Counted from the stretch's first letter, positions 52,103-62,720 are shown. The stretch is 64,000 bases of DNA from Pseudomonas sp. LRP2-20 (GCF_024349685.1 NZ_AP025944.1:1122001-1186000); one strand, 5' to 3'. Numbers and translations: made by a program. Notes: a model not told the origin generated them from the letters alone.

Positions 52103-55100
52103 ATGTTGATCCTGCGCGGCGCTCCTGCCCTTTCTGCCTTTCGCCACGGTAAATTACTCGAGCAACTGAGCCAGAAAGTCCCCGCTGTTACTGGTTTGTA
52201 TGCCGAATTTGCCCACTTCGCCGATGTTGAAGGCGAGCTGACCGCCGACCAGCAGCAGGTGCTGGGCCGTCTGCTCAAATACGGCCCGAGCGTGCCGGTA
52301 CAGGAGCCGACCGGCCGCCTGTTCCTGGTCGTGCCGCGCCTGGGCACCATCTCGCCGTGGGCCAGCAAGGCCAGCGACATCGCCCACAACTGCGGCCTGC
52401 AGTCGATCCAGCGCCTGGAGCGCGGCATCGCCTATTACGTGGCCGGCAACCTGAGCGACGCCGACGCCGAGCTGATCGCCGCCGAACTGCACGACCGCAT
52501 GACCCAGCGCGTGCTGGCCAAGCTGGAGCAGGCAGCCGACCTGTTCAGCCACGCCCAGCCCAAGCCGATGACCTCGGTCGACATCCTCAAAGGTGGCCGC
52601 GCCGCCCTGGCCCAGGCCAACATCGACCTGGGCCTGGCCCTGGCCGAAGACGAGATCGACTACCTGGTCAACGCCTTCCAGGGCCTCAAGCGCAACCCGA
52701 ACGACATCGAACTGATGATGTTCGCCCAGGCCAACTCCGAGCACTGCCGCCACAAGATCTTCAACGCCAGTTGGGACATCGACGGCCAGGCTCAGGAAAA
52801 GAGCCTGTTCGGCATGATCAAGAACACCTACCAGATGCACAACGAAGGCGTACTGTCGGCTTACAAGGACAACGCCTCGGTGATCGTCGGCAGCGTCGCC
52901 GGCCGCTTCTTCCCGAACCCTGAAACCCGCCAGTACGGTGCGGTGCAGGAGCCGGTGCACATCCTGATGAAGGTCGAGACGCACAACCACCCGACCGCCA
53001 TCGCCCCGTTCTCCGGCGCCTCCACCGGCTCCGGCGGCGAAATCCGCGACGAAGGCGCGACCGGCCGTGGCGCCAAGCCAAAAGCCGGCCTGACCGGCTT
53101 CACCGTGTCCAACCTGCGCATTCCAGGCTTCGAACAGCCATGGGAGCAGGCCTACGGCAAGCCAGAGCGCATCGTCGACGCCCTCGACATCATGATCGAA
53201 GGCCCACTGGGCGGCGCCGCGTTCAACAACGAGTTCGGTCGCCCGGCCCTGACTGGCTACTTCCGTACCTTCGAGCAGGCCATCGACACCCCGCATGGCG
53301 AGGAAGTGCGCGGCTACCACAAGCCGATCATGCTCGCTGGCGGCATGGGCAACATTCGTGAAGAACACGTGCAGAAGGGCGAGATCACCGTCGGCGCCAA
53401 GCTGATCGTGCTCGGTGGCCCGGCCATGCTGATCGGCCTGGGCGGCGGCGCCGCTTCGTCGGTGGCCACCGGTGCCAGCTCGGCTGATCTGGACTTCGCC
53501 TCGGTACAGCGCGAAAACCCGGAAATGGAGCGCCGTTGCCAGGAGGTCATCGACCGCTGCTGGCAGCTGGGCGACAAGAACCCGATTGCCTTCATCCACG
53601 ACGTGGGCGCCGGTGGTATCTCCAACGCCTTCCCGGAGCTGGTCAACGACGGTGGCCGTGGTGGCCGCTTCGAACTGCGCAACGTGCCGAACGACGAGCC
53701 GGGCATGGCCCCGCACGAAATCTGGAGCAACGAATCGCAAGAGCGTTACGTGCTGGCTGTCAGCGCCGTCGATTTCGAGCGTTTCCAGGCCATCTGTGAA
53801 CGCGAGCGTTGCCCGTTTGCCGTGGTCGGCGAAGCGACGCAAGAGCCGCACCTGACCGTAAGCGACAGCCACTTCGGCAACACCCCGGTGGACATGCCGC
53901 TCGACGTGCTGCTGGGCAAGCCGCCGCGCATGCACCGTTCGGTCACCCGCGAAGCCGAGCTGGGCGATGACTTCGACCCAAGCAAGCTGGATCTGGACCA
54001 GGCTGTGCAGCGCGTGCTGAACCACCCGGCCGTGGCCAGCAAGAGCTTCCTGATCACCATCGGCGACCGCACCATCACCGGCCTGGTTGCCCGCGACCAG
54101 ATGGTCGGCCCGTGGCAGGTGCCAGTGGCCGACTGTGCCGTCACCGCCACCAGCTTCGACGTCTACACCGGTGAAGCCATGGCCATGGGCGAGCGTACCC
54201 CGCTGGCCCTGCTGGATGCCCCGGCGTCCGGGCGCATGGCGATCGGCGAAACCCTGACCAACCTGGCCGCTGCACGCATCGAGAAACTGTCCGACATCAA
54301 ACTGTCGGCCAACTGGATGTCCGCCGCTGGCCACCCGGGTGAAGACGCGCGCCTGTACGACACCGTCAAGGCTGTCGGTATGGAGCTGTGCCCGGAGCTG
54401 GGCATCACCATTCCGGTCGGCAAAGACTCGATGTCGATGAAGACCAAGTGGAGCGAAGAGGGCGTCGAGAAGAGCGTCACTTCGCCGATGTCGCTGATCA
54501 TCACCGGCTTCGCCCCGGTCACCGACATTCGCCAGACCCTGACCCCGCAACTGCGCATGGACAAGGGCGAGACCGACCTGATCCTGATCGACCTGGGCCG
54601 TGGCAAGAACCGCATGGGCGCCTCGATCCTGGCCCAGACCTACGGCAAGATCGCCGCCCTGGCACCGGACGTCGACGACGCCGAAGACCTCAAGGCGTTC
54701 TTCGCCGTGATCCAGGGCCTGAACGCCGACGGCCACCTGCTGGCCTACCACGACCGTTCCGACGGTGGCCTGCTGACCACCGTGCTGGAAATGGCCTTCG
54801 CCGGCCACTGTGGCCTCGACCTGCAACTCGACCCGCTGACCGACAGCAAGGACGACGTGGCAGCCATTCTCTTCAACGAAGAGCTGGGCGCGGTCATCCA
54901 GGTTCGCCAGGATGCCACCCCGGACGTGCTGGCACAGTTCAGCGCTGCCGGCCTGGGCGAGGGTTGCGTTTCGGTGATCGGCAAGCCGGTCAACAACGGT
55001 GAAGTGTCCATCAGCCTCAACGGCGAAGTGCTGTTCGACGACGAGCGTCGCATGCTGCAGCGCCAGTGGGCCGAAACCAGCTATCAGATCCAGCGCCTGC

Positions 55101-56002
55101 GCGACAACGCCGACTGCGCCGACCAGGAATTCGACCTGCTGCTCGAGGAAGAAAACCCGGGCCTGTCGGTCAAGCTGGGCTACGACGTCAACGACGACAT
55201 CGCCGCGCCGTACATCAAGAAGGGCGTGCGCCCGCAAGTGGCGATCCTGCGCGAGCAGGGCGTCAACGGCCAGGTCGAGATGGCTGCCGCCTTCGACCGC
55301 GCAGGCTTTGCCGCCATCGACGTGCACATGAGCGATATCCTCGCTGGCCGTGTGGACTTCGAAGCCTTCAAGGGCCTGGTCGCCTGCGGTGGCTTCTCCT
55401 ACGGTGACGTGCTGGGTGCCGGTGAGGGCTGGGCCAAGTCGGCGCTGTTCAACAGCCGCGCCCGCGATGCCTTCCAGGCCTTCTTCGAACGTACCGACAG
55501 CTTCGCCCTGGGCGTGTGCAACGGTTGCCAGATGATGTCCAACCTGCACGAGCTGATCCCGGGCACCGAGCACTGGCCGCACTTCGTGCGCAACCGTTCG
55601 GAGCAGTTCGAGGCGCGCGTGGCCATGGTCGAGGTGCAGAAGTCCAACTCGATCTTCCTGCAGGGCATGGCCGGTTCGCGTATGCCGATCGCCATCGCCC
55701 ACGGCGAAGGCCATGCCGAGTTCGCCAGTGAAGAGGCACTGCTGGCAGCCGACCTGTCCGGTTGCGTGGCCCTGCGCTACGTCGACAACCACGGCAAGGT
55801 CACCGAAGCCTACCCGGCCAACCCGAACGGCTCGCCGCGTGGTATCACCGGCCTGACCAGCCGTGACGGCCGCGTGACCATCATGATGCCGCACCCGGAG
55901 CGTATGTTCCGCGCCGTGCAGAACTCCTGGCGCCCAGATGAGTGGCAGGAAGACGCCGCGCTGATGCGTATGTTCCGCAACGCCCGCGTGTGGGTGAACT
56001 AA
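52103..56002 (+). CDS. purL: phosphoribosylformylglycinamidine synthase
   Basis: Large single-chain FGAM synthase of purine synthesis, 1299 residues. It joins an N-terminal PurS-like part, two AIRS-type catalytic halves ([13 protein letters not shown] near 213; [20 protein letters not shown] near 291) and a C-terminal class I glutaminase with the nucleophile in [12 protein letters not shown] and histidine in [12 protein letters not shown] at 52103. Sole long gene of its strand here; the next gene begins four bases after its stop. Confidence 0.98.
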   Translation: MLILRGAPALSAFRHGKLLEQLSQKVPAVTGLYAEFAHFADVEGELTADQQQVLGRLLKYGPSVPVQEPTGRLFLVVPRLGTISPWASKASDIAHNCGLQSIQRLERGIAYYVAGNLSDADAELIAAELHDRMTQRVLAKLEQAADLFSHAQPKPMTSVDILKGGRAALAQANIDLGLALAEDEIDYLVNAFQGLKRNPNDIELMMFAQANSEHCRHKIFNASWDIDGQAQEKSLFGMIKNTYQMHNEGVLSAYKDNASVIVGSVAGRFFPNPETRQYGAVQEPVHILMKVETHNHPTAIAPFSGASTGSGGEIRDEGATGRGAKPKAGLTGFTVSNLRIPGFEQPWEQAYGKPERIVDALDIMIEGPLGGAAFNNEFGRPALTGYFRTFEQAIDTPHGEEVRGYHKPIMLAGGMGNIREEHVQKGEITVGAKLIVLGGPAMLIGLGGGAASSVATGASSADLDFASVQRENPEMERRCQEVIDRCWQLGDKNPIAFIHDVGAGGISNAFPELVNDGGRGGRFELRNVPNDEPGMAPHEIWSNESQERYVLAVSAVDFERFQAICERERCPFAVVGEATQEPHLTVSDSHFGNTPVDMPLDVLLGKPPRMHRSVTREAELGDDFDPSKLDLDQAVQRVLNHPAVASKSFLITIGDRTITGLVARDQMVGPWQVPVADCAVTATSFDVYTGEAMAMGERTPLALLDAPASGRMAIGETLTNLAAARIEKLSDIKLSANWMSAAGHPGEDARLYDTVKAVGMELCPELGITIPVGKDSMSMKTKWSEEGVEKSVTSPMSLIITGFAPVTDIRQTLTPQLRMDKGETDLILIDLGRGKNRMGASILAQTYGKIAALAPDVDDAEDLKAFFAVIQGLNADGHLLAYHDRSDGGLLTTVLEMAFAGHCGLDLQLDPLTDSKDDVAAILFNEELGAVIQVRQDATPDVLAQFSAAGLGEGCVSVIGKPVNNGEVSISLNGEVLFDDERRMLQRQWAETSYQIQRLRDNADCADQEFDLLLEEENPGLSVKLGYDVNDDIAAPYIKKGVRPQVAILREQGVNGQVEMAAAFDRAGFAAIDVHMSDILAGRVDFEAFKGLVACGGFSYGDVLGAGEGWAKSALFNSRARDAFQAFFERTDSFALGVCNGCQMMSNLHELIPGTEHWPHFVRNRSEQFEARVAMVEVQKSNSIFLQGMAGSRMPIAIAHGEGHAEFASEEALLAADLSGCVALRYVDNHGKVTEAYPANPNGSPRGITGLTSRDGRVTIMMPHPERMFRAVQNSWRPDEWQEDAALMRMFRNARVWVN

Positions 56003-56005
56003 GGC

Positions 56006-56317
56006 GTGTACAAGCTCGCCTTCTTCGTCCCGGCCAGCCATGTTGAAGTGGTCAAGGCCGCCGTGTTCGCCGCTGGTGGCGGGCGTATCGGCGACTACGA
56101 CCACTGCGCCTGGCAGACCCTGGGCCAAGGCCAGTTTCGCCCGTTGCACGGCAGCCAGCCGTTCCTCGGGCAAACCGGCCAGGTCGAGGTGGTCGAGGAG
56201 TGGAAGGTGGAGCTGGTGGTGGCCGACGACCTGATCGTTCAGGTCGTCGCTGCGCTCAGGCAGAGCCACCCGTATGAGACGCCAGCCTATGAGGTCTGGC
56301 GCCTGCTGGACTTCTGA
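56006..56317 (+). CDS. small NIF3/YqfO-type protein
   Basis: A 103-residue protein with a GTG start directly after purL (AAGG in the stop region). It begins MYKLAFFVPASHVEVVKAAV and has GRIGDYDHCAWQT and RQSHPYETPAYEVW, the signature of the inserted CutA-like domain of NIF3/YqfO proteins, here as a stand-alone domain. A metal-binding or regulatory role is guessed from the family. Coupled to purL by spacing. Confidence 0.82.
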   Translation: MYKLAFFVPASHVEVVKAAVFAAGGGRIGDYDHCAWQTLGQGQFRPLHGSQPFLGQTGQVEVVEEWKVELVVADDLIVQVVAALRQSHPYETPAYEVWRLLDF

Positions 56318-56330
56318 AGCGGCCAGCTTT

Positions 56331-58421
56331 TCACTGCCAGGGCGCAGGCCCTGTGTCTGGCATGTTGACGATGCTCCAGAAACTGGTGTCGGTCAGTTCC
56401 TCTGTTTCCTTGATATGTTCCACTGCTGTTTGCAGCGATTCCTGTACTTCCTTCAGTGCATGCTCAAGTTCTTCGGTCTGAAGTTGCCTGAGCGTTTCGA
56501 GCGATTTGCCTTGCTCGACCTTTTCAGGGTTTGCTTGCGCCCACTCATCAACGATCTGCGTGAACCAATCGGTATCGTTGGGATGGACGATATAACGCTG
56601 GGCCACAATCTCTGGGCTGTCCAGTTCTTTGCCCAGCGCCATCCAGTGATTGAACATGGCCTGGCCAACGTCCTTCACTGCGTGCGCCGCCAGTATCACC
56701 GCCAGGGAGTGGAAAGGGTGCGTGTCGTGATCCTTGGCCAGTTGTGAATGGGTTGCCAAGACATTAACGTCGTTGTTCGGGTCTCCGTTCAGATGAGCCT
56801 GTAAGGTCGCGATATGGTCACTTGCCCAGTTAAGCAGTGGTTTCCTGATCAGATTGATTGCGTGTTCGATGGCCTTGCTAGGTAACTCAGTAAGGTTTTT
56901 GACATTGTTCAACCATTGGTAGATCTCATTGTTCCTGACGTTGTCGCGCGCATTGAGATAAAGCTCGTAGGCGTTGGCCAGCAAAGAGTCTTCACCCTTC
57001 AGCAATATCAGCATCACGTTATCAAAGTCGCTACGCTCACCGGGCTCGCGGTCTGCCTTCTGGTCGCCATAAAGCAGCTCGGCCAGCGGATCGCTGACAC
57101 TGCCGACGATATCCAGTGCACCGAACATGCCGGTGATGACGGGCCACTCATGGCGGCTGATATCCCTTGACTCGATGCGTGTGGTCCATGGCAACACCTT
57201 GTCGTGGCCCAGTTTTCTCAAGCTGAGTTCAACAAAGTTGGAGTGAGCGAAATAGTCTTCCAGTACATGCAGGCCTTCGCCGAACAGTCGCATGCCTTTT
57301 GCTGTCGTGCCTTCTTTTTTCGCAGCTTCCAGCTTTTTGCTCATGTAAATGACTGGCCGGCGGATGTAACGCTTCATCGAGCGTTTGGGTAGCACCGTAT
57401 TGAGTTTGTCTTCAGGAAATACCAGTGCGGTGAAATCGGGGTCGATGCTACGGGGGTCGAACGCCTCTCGGTCCAGTGTGGTTGGGTTATCGATGTGTTC
57501 GTGAGCCCGGTAAACCCCAAGCAGCTCAGGGGTAACGCGATAGTCTGCACGTTCTTCAGGTGTTTGCTGCAAGCTGTGGAAATGCTTCAGGGCAAACAGA
57601 TCGACAACCGCCGTCAGCTTTTCTCGCGATAGGCGCGGTAGTTGCCGTGCCGCAATGGCCTTGATGATCTCCGTTGTATCGATCTGGGCATTGCTCACGG
57701 GATGAACGATCTTTGGGTCAATCAGTTGCGAGTAGTCGCGCAGCCAGTTGCCAAAGTAGATGGCCTTGCGTTGCGCCTCGCTGAAACCGACGGTTTCCAG
57801 GGCATCTTCAATGGATTGATGACCGAAAGAGTTGAGACCGTGACCTCGTCCAGCAGCGAAGCGTTTCTGACGGCTTGGCGGGCTTGTAGGGGTGCTGAGT
57901 ATCAAGGTGTGCTTGGCGCCTGCCTCAATGAATGTTGCAAAGGTGCTCCCGGCATCGATCGGTTCGTTATAGAAAAGCAGTGTTTGCACAAATGCCTTGG
58001 TCATCTGCGCGGGTTCTGCTGGATCAAAGTCTGGTGCGTCAGCTTCTGTGCCGCCATGCAGCAAAAGGGCATGAATGTGCAGCGCAAATGCCTCCATGAG
58101 CGCAAGCATGAGCGGGGCGCCTTCCTCAGGATGCTCAATGGCCTGTGCGATGGCCTTGCCTTGCACGAGTATCTCGCGCGTTTCTCGCAGGTAGGTGCAA
58201 GGCTCGGAGATATCGTCGCTGACCTGGTAACTTGGGTTGTTGAAGGTCTTGGCAATCAGTTGCCGCTGAAGGTGCATGAACAAGGCGGGTGACAGGCGGC
58301 TGCCAAATATTGGCCTGAACAAGTGAGTAAACAGCTGAATGTCGATAGCCGAGGCGAGTTTTTGCAGTTGTTCAAGGGCGAAGGTGCTGGAAAATGAGGT
58401 GGTATCTTGCTGGTTGGTCAT
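56331..58421 (-). CDS. HET-C-domain protein
   Basis: A 696-residue protein with the HET-C core known from the fungal incompatibility protein and from some Pseudomonas proteins. Key motifs are GLNSFGHQSIEDAL near 195, FGNWLRDYSQ at 223-232 and GLHVLEDYFAHSNFVELS around 383-400, where His385, Asp389 and His393 could bind metal as in zinc phospholipase-like folds. No signal peptide or clear membrane helix. The C-terminal 60 residues look like a coiled coil (many Glu, Leu, Gln). The gene is visibly richer in A and T than its neighbours, a sign of transfer. Possible toxin or effector; not proven. A small ORF ends five bases upstream. Confidence 0.82.
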   Translation of the reverse strand: MTNQQDTTSFSSTFALEQLQKLASAIDIQLFTHLFRPIFGSRLSPALFMHLQRQLIAKTFNNPSYQVSDDISEPCTYLRETREILVQGKAIAQAIEHPEEGAPLMLALMEAFALHIHALLLHGGTEADAPDFDPAEPAQMTKAFVQTLLFYNEPIDAGSTFATFIEAGAKHTLILSTPTSPPSRQKRFAAGRGHGLNSFGHQSIEDALETVGFSEAQRKAIYFGNWLRDYSQLIDPKIVHPVSNAQIDTTEIIKAIAARQLPRLSREKLTAVVDLFALKHFHSLQQTPEERADYRVTPELLGVYRAHEHIDNPTTLDREAFDPRSIDPDFTALVFPEDKLNTVLPKRSMKRYIRRPVIYMSKKLEAAKKEGTTAKGMRLFGEGLHVLEDYFAHSNFVELSLRKLGHDKVLPWTTRIESRDISRHEWPVITGMFGALDIVGSVSDPLAELLYGDQKADREPGERSDFDNVMLILLKGEDSLLANAYELYLNARDNVRNNEIYQWLNNVKNLTELPSKAIEHAINLIRKPLLNWASDHIATLQAHLNGDPNNDVNVLATHSQLAKDHDTHPFHSLAVILAAHAVKDVGQAMFNHWMALGKELDSPEIVAQRYIVHPNDTDWFTQIVDEWAQANPEKVEQGKSLETLRQLQTEELEHALKEVQESLQTAVEHIKETEELTDTSFWSIVNMPDTGPAPWQ

Positions 58422-58426
58422 GGCGT

Positions 58427-58753
58427 TTACCTGATCAGGATGAAAAACCAGCTTGCGTAGTTGCCTGCCAACAAAGCATTTAGAAACGCTACCAGCGGGT
58501 CGTCAGCCTTATGCGGTTTGATCAGTTGGCCGCGGGCGTTTGCTCTCGGTGCAGTGAGACGCCCAAAGGCGAAAAGCACCCTGATCGGCACCGCCGGCAG
58601 GGTCTGAGAGCACCTATCCGGCAGCGTAAGAATCATCCTCCCCACCACGAAGCAGCGCACGATCACGTAGGGCCTGCTGCGCCGCAGCGTGGCCACATCG
58701 GCCAAGCCCACCCAGTCCACGATAAACGTCGCAGCCGGGATCTCGAAGGCCAT
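58427..58753 (-). CDS. small ORF coupled to the HET-C gene, function unknown
   Basis: A frame of about 108 residues beginning MAFEIPAATFIVDWVGLADV and ending in a hydrophobic tail (NALLAGNYASWFFILI). Its stop is five bases before the HET-C ATG, and the AGG used by HET-C overlaps its last codon, which suggests coupling. Third positions are mostly G or C in its first half, as in real genes. The start is uncertain, since the open frame continues to 58936. I recognise no family. It could be a partner or immunity-type protein, or not a gene at all. Confidence 0.42.
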   Translation of the reverse strand: MAFEIPAATFIVDWVGLADVATLRRSRPYVIVRCFVVGRMILTLPDRCSQTLPAVPIRVLFAFGRLTAPRANARGQLIKPHKADDPLVAFLNALLAGNYASWFFILIR

Positions 58754-58920
58754 GGGTGTGGTGCAGTGGTGTGCGCAGCAGGGGCGGGTACGCAGCAGGG
58801 CACCGATCCTACTGTGACAAGCCTGCGACTGCGGTGGACGCTTCCTGCTGATTGAAGGCGGGCGTGAAGCCTTAGCGTCGGCGGTGTTCGCTTTGAACGC
58901 CACTGAACGAGGTAACACCC

Positions 58921-59736
58921 ATGCTCCCTGCATCATCGAGCAAGCGCTGGCTGTGCGTTTGCCTGCCGTTGGTCGTCGCCATTTCCTCGGCCAGCCTGCG
59001 CGCTGAAATCAACCCTGTGCTGCCCGACCACTGCCAGGTCGGTTGCCCCTTGGGAGGCAGCGAGCAGACTCTGTACCGCTACGCCTACGCGCTGAACAAC
59101 AATCCGCAGACCAAGTTCGCCAACTGGGTGGCCTATCGCATCTCTGCACAAACCCAGGCGTCTGGCGCCAAACGGCAGTGGAAATCCGACCCTGATCTGC
59201 CAGCAGAGCATACGCTGGAGCCTGCAGACTACAAGAACGCCAGCGCGGCCCTGGCCGTCGACCGTGGGCATCAGGCCAATCTGGCGTCGATGGCCGGCTC
59301 GCAAAATGCCCAAGAGCTGAATTACCTGTCGAACATTACCCCGCAAAAGGCCAACCTCAACAAGGGCGCCTGGGAGAAACTGGAAACGTACGAGCGCAAC
59401 CTGGCGCGTGACGAAGATGTGGAGGCGGTCTACGTGCTGACCGGTCCCTTGTACGAAGCCGTCATGGATGCACTGCCAGAGGCAGACGAGTCGCATCGTG
59501 TACCCAGCGGCTACTGGAAAGTCCTGTTCATTGGCGATGCCCCACAGCAGGCGTCCAACGTCGCCTTCATCATGGGCCAGGATACGCCGCTGAAGGCAAG
59601 TTTCTGCGACTATCAGGTAACCGTCGATGCTATCGAAAAACGGACCGGTCTGGTGCTATGGAGCGACTTGGCGGCGGAGCAGGGGGCAGCATTGAAAACG
59701 ACCGCAGGAGGCCTTGCGAAACGCTTTGGTTGCTGA
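58921..59736 (+). CDS. secreted DNA/RNA non-specific endonuclease (NucA/EndA family)
   Basis: A 271-residue nuclease with a signal peptide (cleavage near SLRAE). The beta-beta-metal active site is visible: catalytic His in DRGH at 114-117 and metal Asn in NYLSNITPQKANLNKGAWEK (about 134-153). The residues after DRGH are QAN rather than the common MAP/QAP. Four cysteines could form disulfides. It would degrade nucleic acids in the periplasm or outside. It is read away from the HET-C locus and may be part of the same variable region. Confidence 0.9.
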   Translation: MLPASSSKRWLCVCLPLVVAISSASLRAEINPVLPDHCQVGCPLGGSEQTLYRYAYALNNNPQTKFANWVAYRISAQTQASGAKRQWKSDPDLPAEHTLEPADYKNASAALAVDRGHQANLASMAGSQNAQELNYLSNITPQKANLNKGAWEKLETYERNLARDEDVEAVYVLTGPLYEAVMDALPEADESHRVPSGYWKVLFIGDAPQQASNVAFIMGQDTPLKASFCDYQVTVDAIEKRTGLVLWSDLAAEQGAALKTTAGGLAKRFGC

Positions 59737-59841
59737 GGGGGGCGTGCGCCGCCCACGGCAACGTGCATACAGACCCCGCGCGCGAAGAGCATGGCCACCT
59801 CAGCAGCGGATGGCGCAGCTGTATCGCCGCGGGGTAACCGA

Positions 59842-61902
59842 TCAGACGGTGCCGATCTCCCCGCCATCATCGCGCTGGATCACCACCGTCGCAGCGCGTG
59901 GCCTTACTTTGGTCCCTGTCGGGGTCGCATCGGTCGCCTTGTCGGTATGCGGCCAGTTATCCGGGTGCTGGATGTTGATGAACAGCGTCTTGTTGTCCGG
60001 CGTGAAGCTGATGCCCGTAACCTCGCAACCATTCGGCCCGACGAAGAAGCGGCGCAGGGCCGCCTGGTTCTGGGCATTGATCGGCACCTGCTTGCCACTG
60101 GCATCGACCAGGTCGGTGGGAATCACCGCCAGCAATTGGTCGTTGGTGTAGTCGGTGAGGGTGGTTTCACCGTTGTCGGTCTCGAACCACAGCACGCCAC
60201 GGCTATCGAAGCTCATGCCGTCAGGGCTGGCGAACTGGTTGAGTTCGGTCAGGCCTGAGCGGTTGATGTCGGCAGTACCGCTGGCGTTGGCGCCGAACAC
60301 GAAGATGTCCCAGGTGAAGCTCAGCTGGTCGTCGCTGTCGTGCCAGCGGATGATGTGGCCGTGGCGGTTCGGGCCGCGCGGGTTGGCCGCATCGACCTTG
60401 TCGGCAGCCCGCACGCTGTTGTTGGTCAGGGTCAGGTAGACGTCGCCATTGAGCGGGTTGACGGCGGTCCATTCCGGGCGGTCCATCGGCGTGGCGCCCA
60501 CGGCGTCGCCGGCACCCCGGGTGTTGAGGATGATGCCGGCGAGGTCACCGTAAAGCGCACCCAGGGTGCTGCCGGCGGAGGTGGCGGTGTTCACGTCGAG
60601 CAGCAGCCACACGCCGGTGCCGTCGGCATTGAAGCGGGCGACGTACAGCTTGCCCTGGTCCAGGTACTTGGCCCCGGTGGCCAGGCGGTCGGCCGGGGTG
60701 GCGTCGGCGGCATCCCACACGGCCGTGGACACCCACTTGTACAGATACTCGTTATTCGAGTCGTCGCCCATGTACCAGACCAGCGGCTTGCCGGCTACCG
60801 GCAGGCCTGGGCAGCAGCCTTCGTGGCGGAAGCGGCCCAGGGCTGTGCGCTTGGTGGCCAGGGTACTGCTGTTGTACGGGTCGATCTCGACGATGTAGCC
60901 GTAGGTGCTGGCTTCGTTGCGGTAGTCATCGGTGGCGCTGGCACCTTTGACGGTCACGTCGAAGCGGGCGAATTCATCGGCCTCTTCACTGCTGTCGCCG
61001 GCTGCGCTTTCCCACTGGTACTGGCCACTGGAGGTACCCACGCCAATGCGGCGCTGGTCTTCGGGGCGGGTGCCCTTGTTGACGAAGATGCCCGGCCAGT
61101 TCTCTTCGCAGGTCAGGTAGGTGCCCCACGGGGTATAGCCGTTGCCGCAGTTGTTGTTGGTGCCGCGACAGTGGGTGCCATCGACCGAGTACTTGGTCTT
61201 GACGTGGTCGGTGCCGCGCAGCGGCCCGGTGATTTCCATGCGCGAAGCGGTGGTGAAACGACGGTTGAGCGGGTCGTTGTCGACCACTTGCCAGCGACCG
61301 TTGCGCTTCTGCAGGCGCACCACGCCGGCGCCGTGGGCGTTGATTTCCTTGCGCACTTCTTCGGCCGGGCGCTTGCCGCTGGTGTCGGTGGTCGGGCCGT
61401 TGGGGTGCAGGGCAGCCGTGTCGATGTATTCGAAGTTGATCGCCAGCAGGCCGTCTTCGGAGCTGCCGTTGATCGGGAAGAAGTGCATGCCGTCATGGTG
61501 CATGCCCATGGCGTTGGCCTGGTCGGTCGAAGTGTTGCTGCCGTCCGATTTCCATGGGGTGGCGTTGCTGTTCAGCGGTGTGCCCCAGGGGGCCAGCACA
61601 TAGGCGCTGTAACCGGCTGCGACCACACAGGCATCGCTGCGCGAGCCAGGAATGGACTGGAAGCCAAGGGCCAGTTTCGGCGCTTCAGGCTCGCTCGCCG
61701 GTGGTTGGGTGGCCGGACCGTGACCGGAACTGCCATTGCTGTCGAAGCAGCCGCTCAGGCCGGTACCGGCAATCATGGCAATGGCGGCGCCCAGGCTCCC
61801 GCGCATCACGCTGCGACGGCTCAGATAAGCGTCCATGACGCTGGCCATCGGCAGGTTACCGCTCTGGTTGCGGTCAAGATTATCGCCGGTATCTCGACTC
61901 AT
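59842..61902 (-). CDS. phoX: PhoX-family alkaline phosphatase
   Basis: Calcium/iron-dependent phosphatase family (DUF839) of 686 residues. The N-terminus has a twin-arginine signal (LSRRSVMRGSLGAA near 27-40) followed by LSGC, so it may be a Tat-exported lipoprotein. Family motifs include GYTPWGTYLTCEENWPG near 255 and HEGCCPGLPVAGKPLVWYMG near 360. Expected to free phosphate from organic esters when phosphate is scarce, but no convincing Pho box was found upstream. Confidence 0.88.
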   Translation of the reverse strand: MSRDTGDNLDRNQSGNLPMASVMDAYLSRRSVMRGSLGAAIAMIAGTGLSGCFDSNGSSGHGPATQPPASEPEAPKLALGFQSIPGSRSDACVVAAGYSAYVLAPWGTPLNSNATPWKSDGSNTSTDQANAMGMHHDGMHFFPINGSSEDGLLAINFEYIDTAALHPNGPTTDTSGKRPAEEVRKEINAHGAGVVRLQKRNGRWQVVDNDPLNRRFTTASRMEITGPLRGTDHVKTKYSVDGTHCRGTNNNCGNGYTPWGTYLTCEENWPGIFVNKGTRPEDQRRIGVGTSSGQYQWESAAGDSSEEADEFARFDVTVKGASATDDYRNEASTYGYIVEIDPYNSSTLATKRTALGRFRHEGCCPGLPVAGKPLVWYMGDDSNNEYLYKWVSTAVWDAADATPADRLATGAKYLDQGKLYVARFNADGTGVWLLLDVNTATSAGSTLGALYGDLAGIILNTRGAGDAVGATPMDRPEWTAVNPLNGDVYLTLTNNSVRAADKVDAANPRGPNRHGHIIRWHDSDDQLSFTWDIFVFGANASGTADINRSGLTELNQFASPDGMSFDSRGVLWFETDNGETTLTDYTNDQLLAVIPTDLVDASGKQVPINAQNQAALRRFFVGPNGCEVTGISFTPDNKTLFINIQHPDNWPHTDKATDATPTGTKVRPRAATVVIQRDDGGEIGTV

Positions 61903-62013
61903 CGGGATGTCCTTATAGTGGCTGAGTGGGATGAGACCGCGACTTTAGGGCGCTACTGTGACGATTCATTTGCAGAAATATTAACGGGCTTTTAAAACTG
62001 TAAGTTCTTATTG

Positions 62014-62670
62014 CTACCTCAAACAGCTCGTTTTGGCGTGTTTGAAAGCAATGGACAAGGCGGACCGTTTAGACCTCACAGGAGCGGTTTGCCCGAGTTG
62101 GTCGAGCCCTTGTTCCAAGTCGGGCAAGTACAGGGGGGGGCCCAGTACGCCGGGGAAGGCGCCGCTCAGCGACAGAGGCAATGCTGGGCCGGCGAGCTCG
62201 ATGGTTTCGACGAAGCCTTCGACGATGACGATGTCCAGTGGTGCACCAGCCTGAGGTTGCTGGCGCAGATAGGGACGGCTGGTTGGAAAGCCTGCGCTGA
62301 CATACAGCTGGGTGATGCTTCTGAGCAGGCTGTTGATGTCATCGATGCCCATGCAGGGCAGTGCCCGGTCGCGCAGAGAGTGCTCAAGCGCCTGATCCGG
62401 AAGTTGACGGTTACCTATGATGCGCAGGCCGGACACGGCCCAGCACTGACTGTCGAGCCTGTGGGTGGGGGCCTGCTCGCTGGCCTCGGGCAAGGTAATC
62501 TGCTGCCAGCGCTTGAGCCGCTGTTGCTGCTCGAAATCCCGCAGTGACTGCTGCTGGTCGCGCAGTTGCAGGCTGGCGGGGTCCTCAGCCAGGGCGTTGG
62601 GGGTGAGCAGCAGGCCCGCCAGGCACCCGGCGAGCAGACGGCTGGCGATAGGGCGGAATCGGCATGGCAT
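62014..62670 (-). pseudogene. truncated TpsB (ShlB/FhaC-type) outer-membrane transporter
   Basis: The 218-residue product has a signal peptide (ending NALAED), the TpsB N-terminal helix region rich in Gln and Arg, and a POTRA domain (ITLPEASEQAPTHRLDSQ; LYVSAGFPTSRPYLRQQ). The frame breaks off soon after YLPDLEQGLDQLGQT, where the second POTRA and 16-strand barrel (about 330 more residues) should follow. The last 20 residues do not look like TpsB. It cannot form a pore, so it is most likely a remnant of a two-partner secretion or contact-inhibition locus; no TpsA gene is nearby. ATG at 62670 with GGGGA upstream. Confidence 0.8.
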
Positions 62671-62674
62671 GAAA

Positions 62675-62720
62675 CATCCCCGCAAGTGGCGTACGGATTA
62701 CGTACTCATTTGCGGGGATG
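62675..62720. promoter_or_regulatory. 46-bp near-perfect palindrome before the TpsB remnant
   Basis: CATCCCCGCAA (62675-62685) and TTGCGGGGATG (62710-62720) are exact 11-base arms, with an inner GTACG-GATTA-CGTAC. The ribosome site of the TpsB fragment lies in one arm. Could be an operator or an mRNA switch. Confidence 0.55.

Noticed and set aside
52154..56269. 1371-codon open frame antisense to purL
   Set aside because: Its translation is low-complexity (rich in Val, His, Gln, Ala, Gly) and mirrors purL codon bias; purL is a complete, conserved gene on the other strand.
61945..61995. Pho box upstream of phoX
   Set aside because: CTGCAAA and CGTCACA segments can be picked out, but they do not fit the two CTGTNAT repeats with 11-base spacing.
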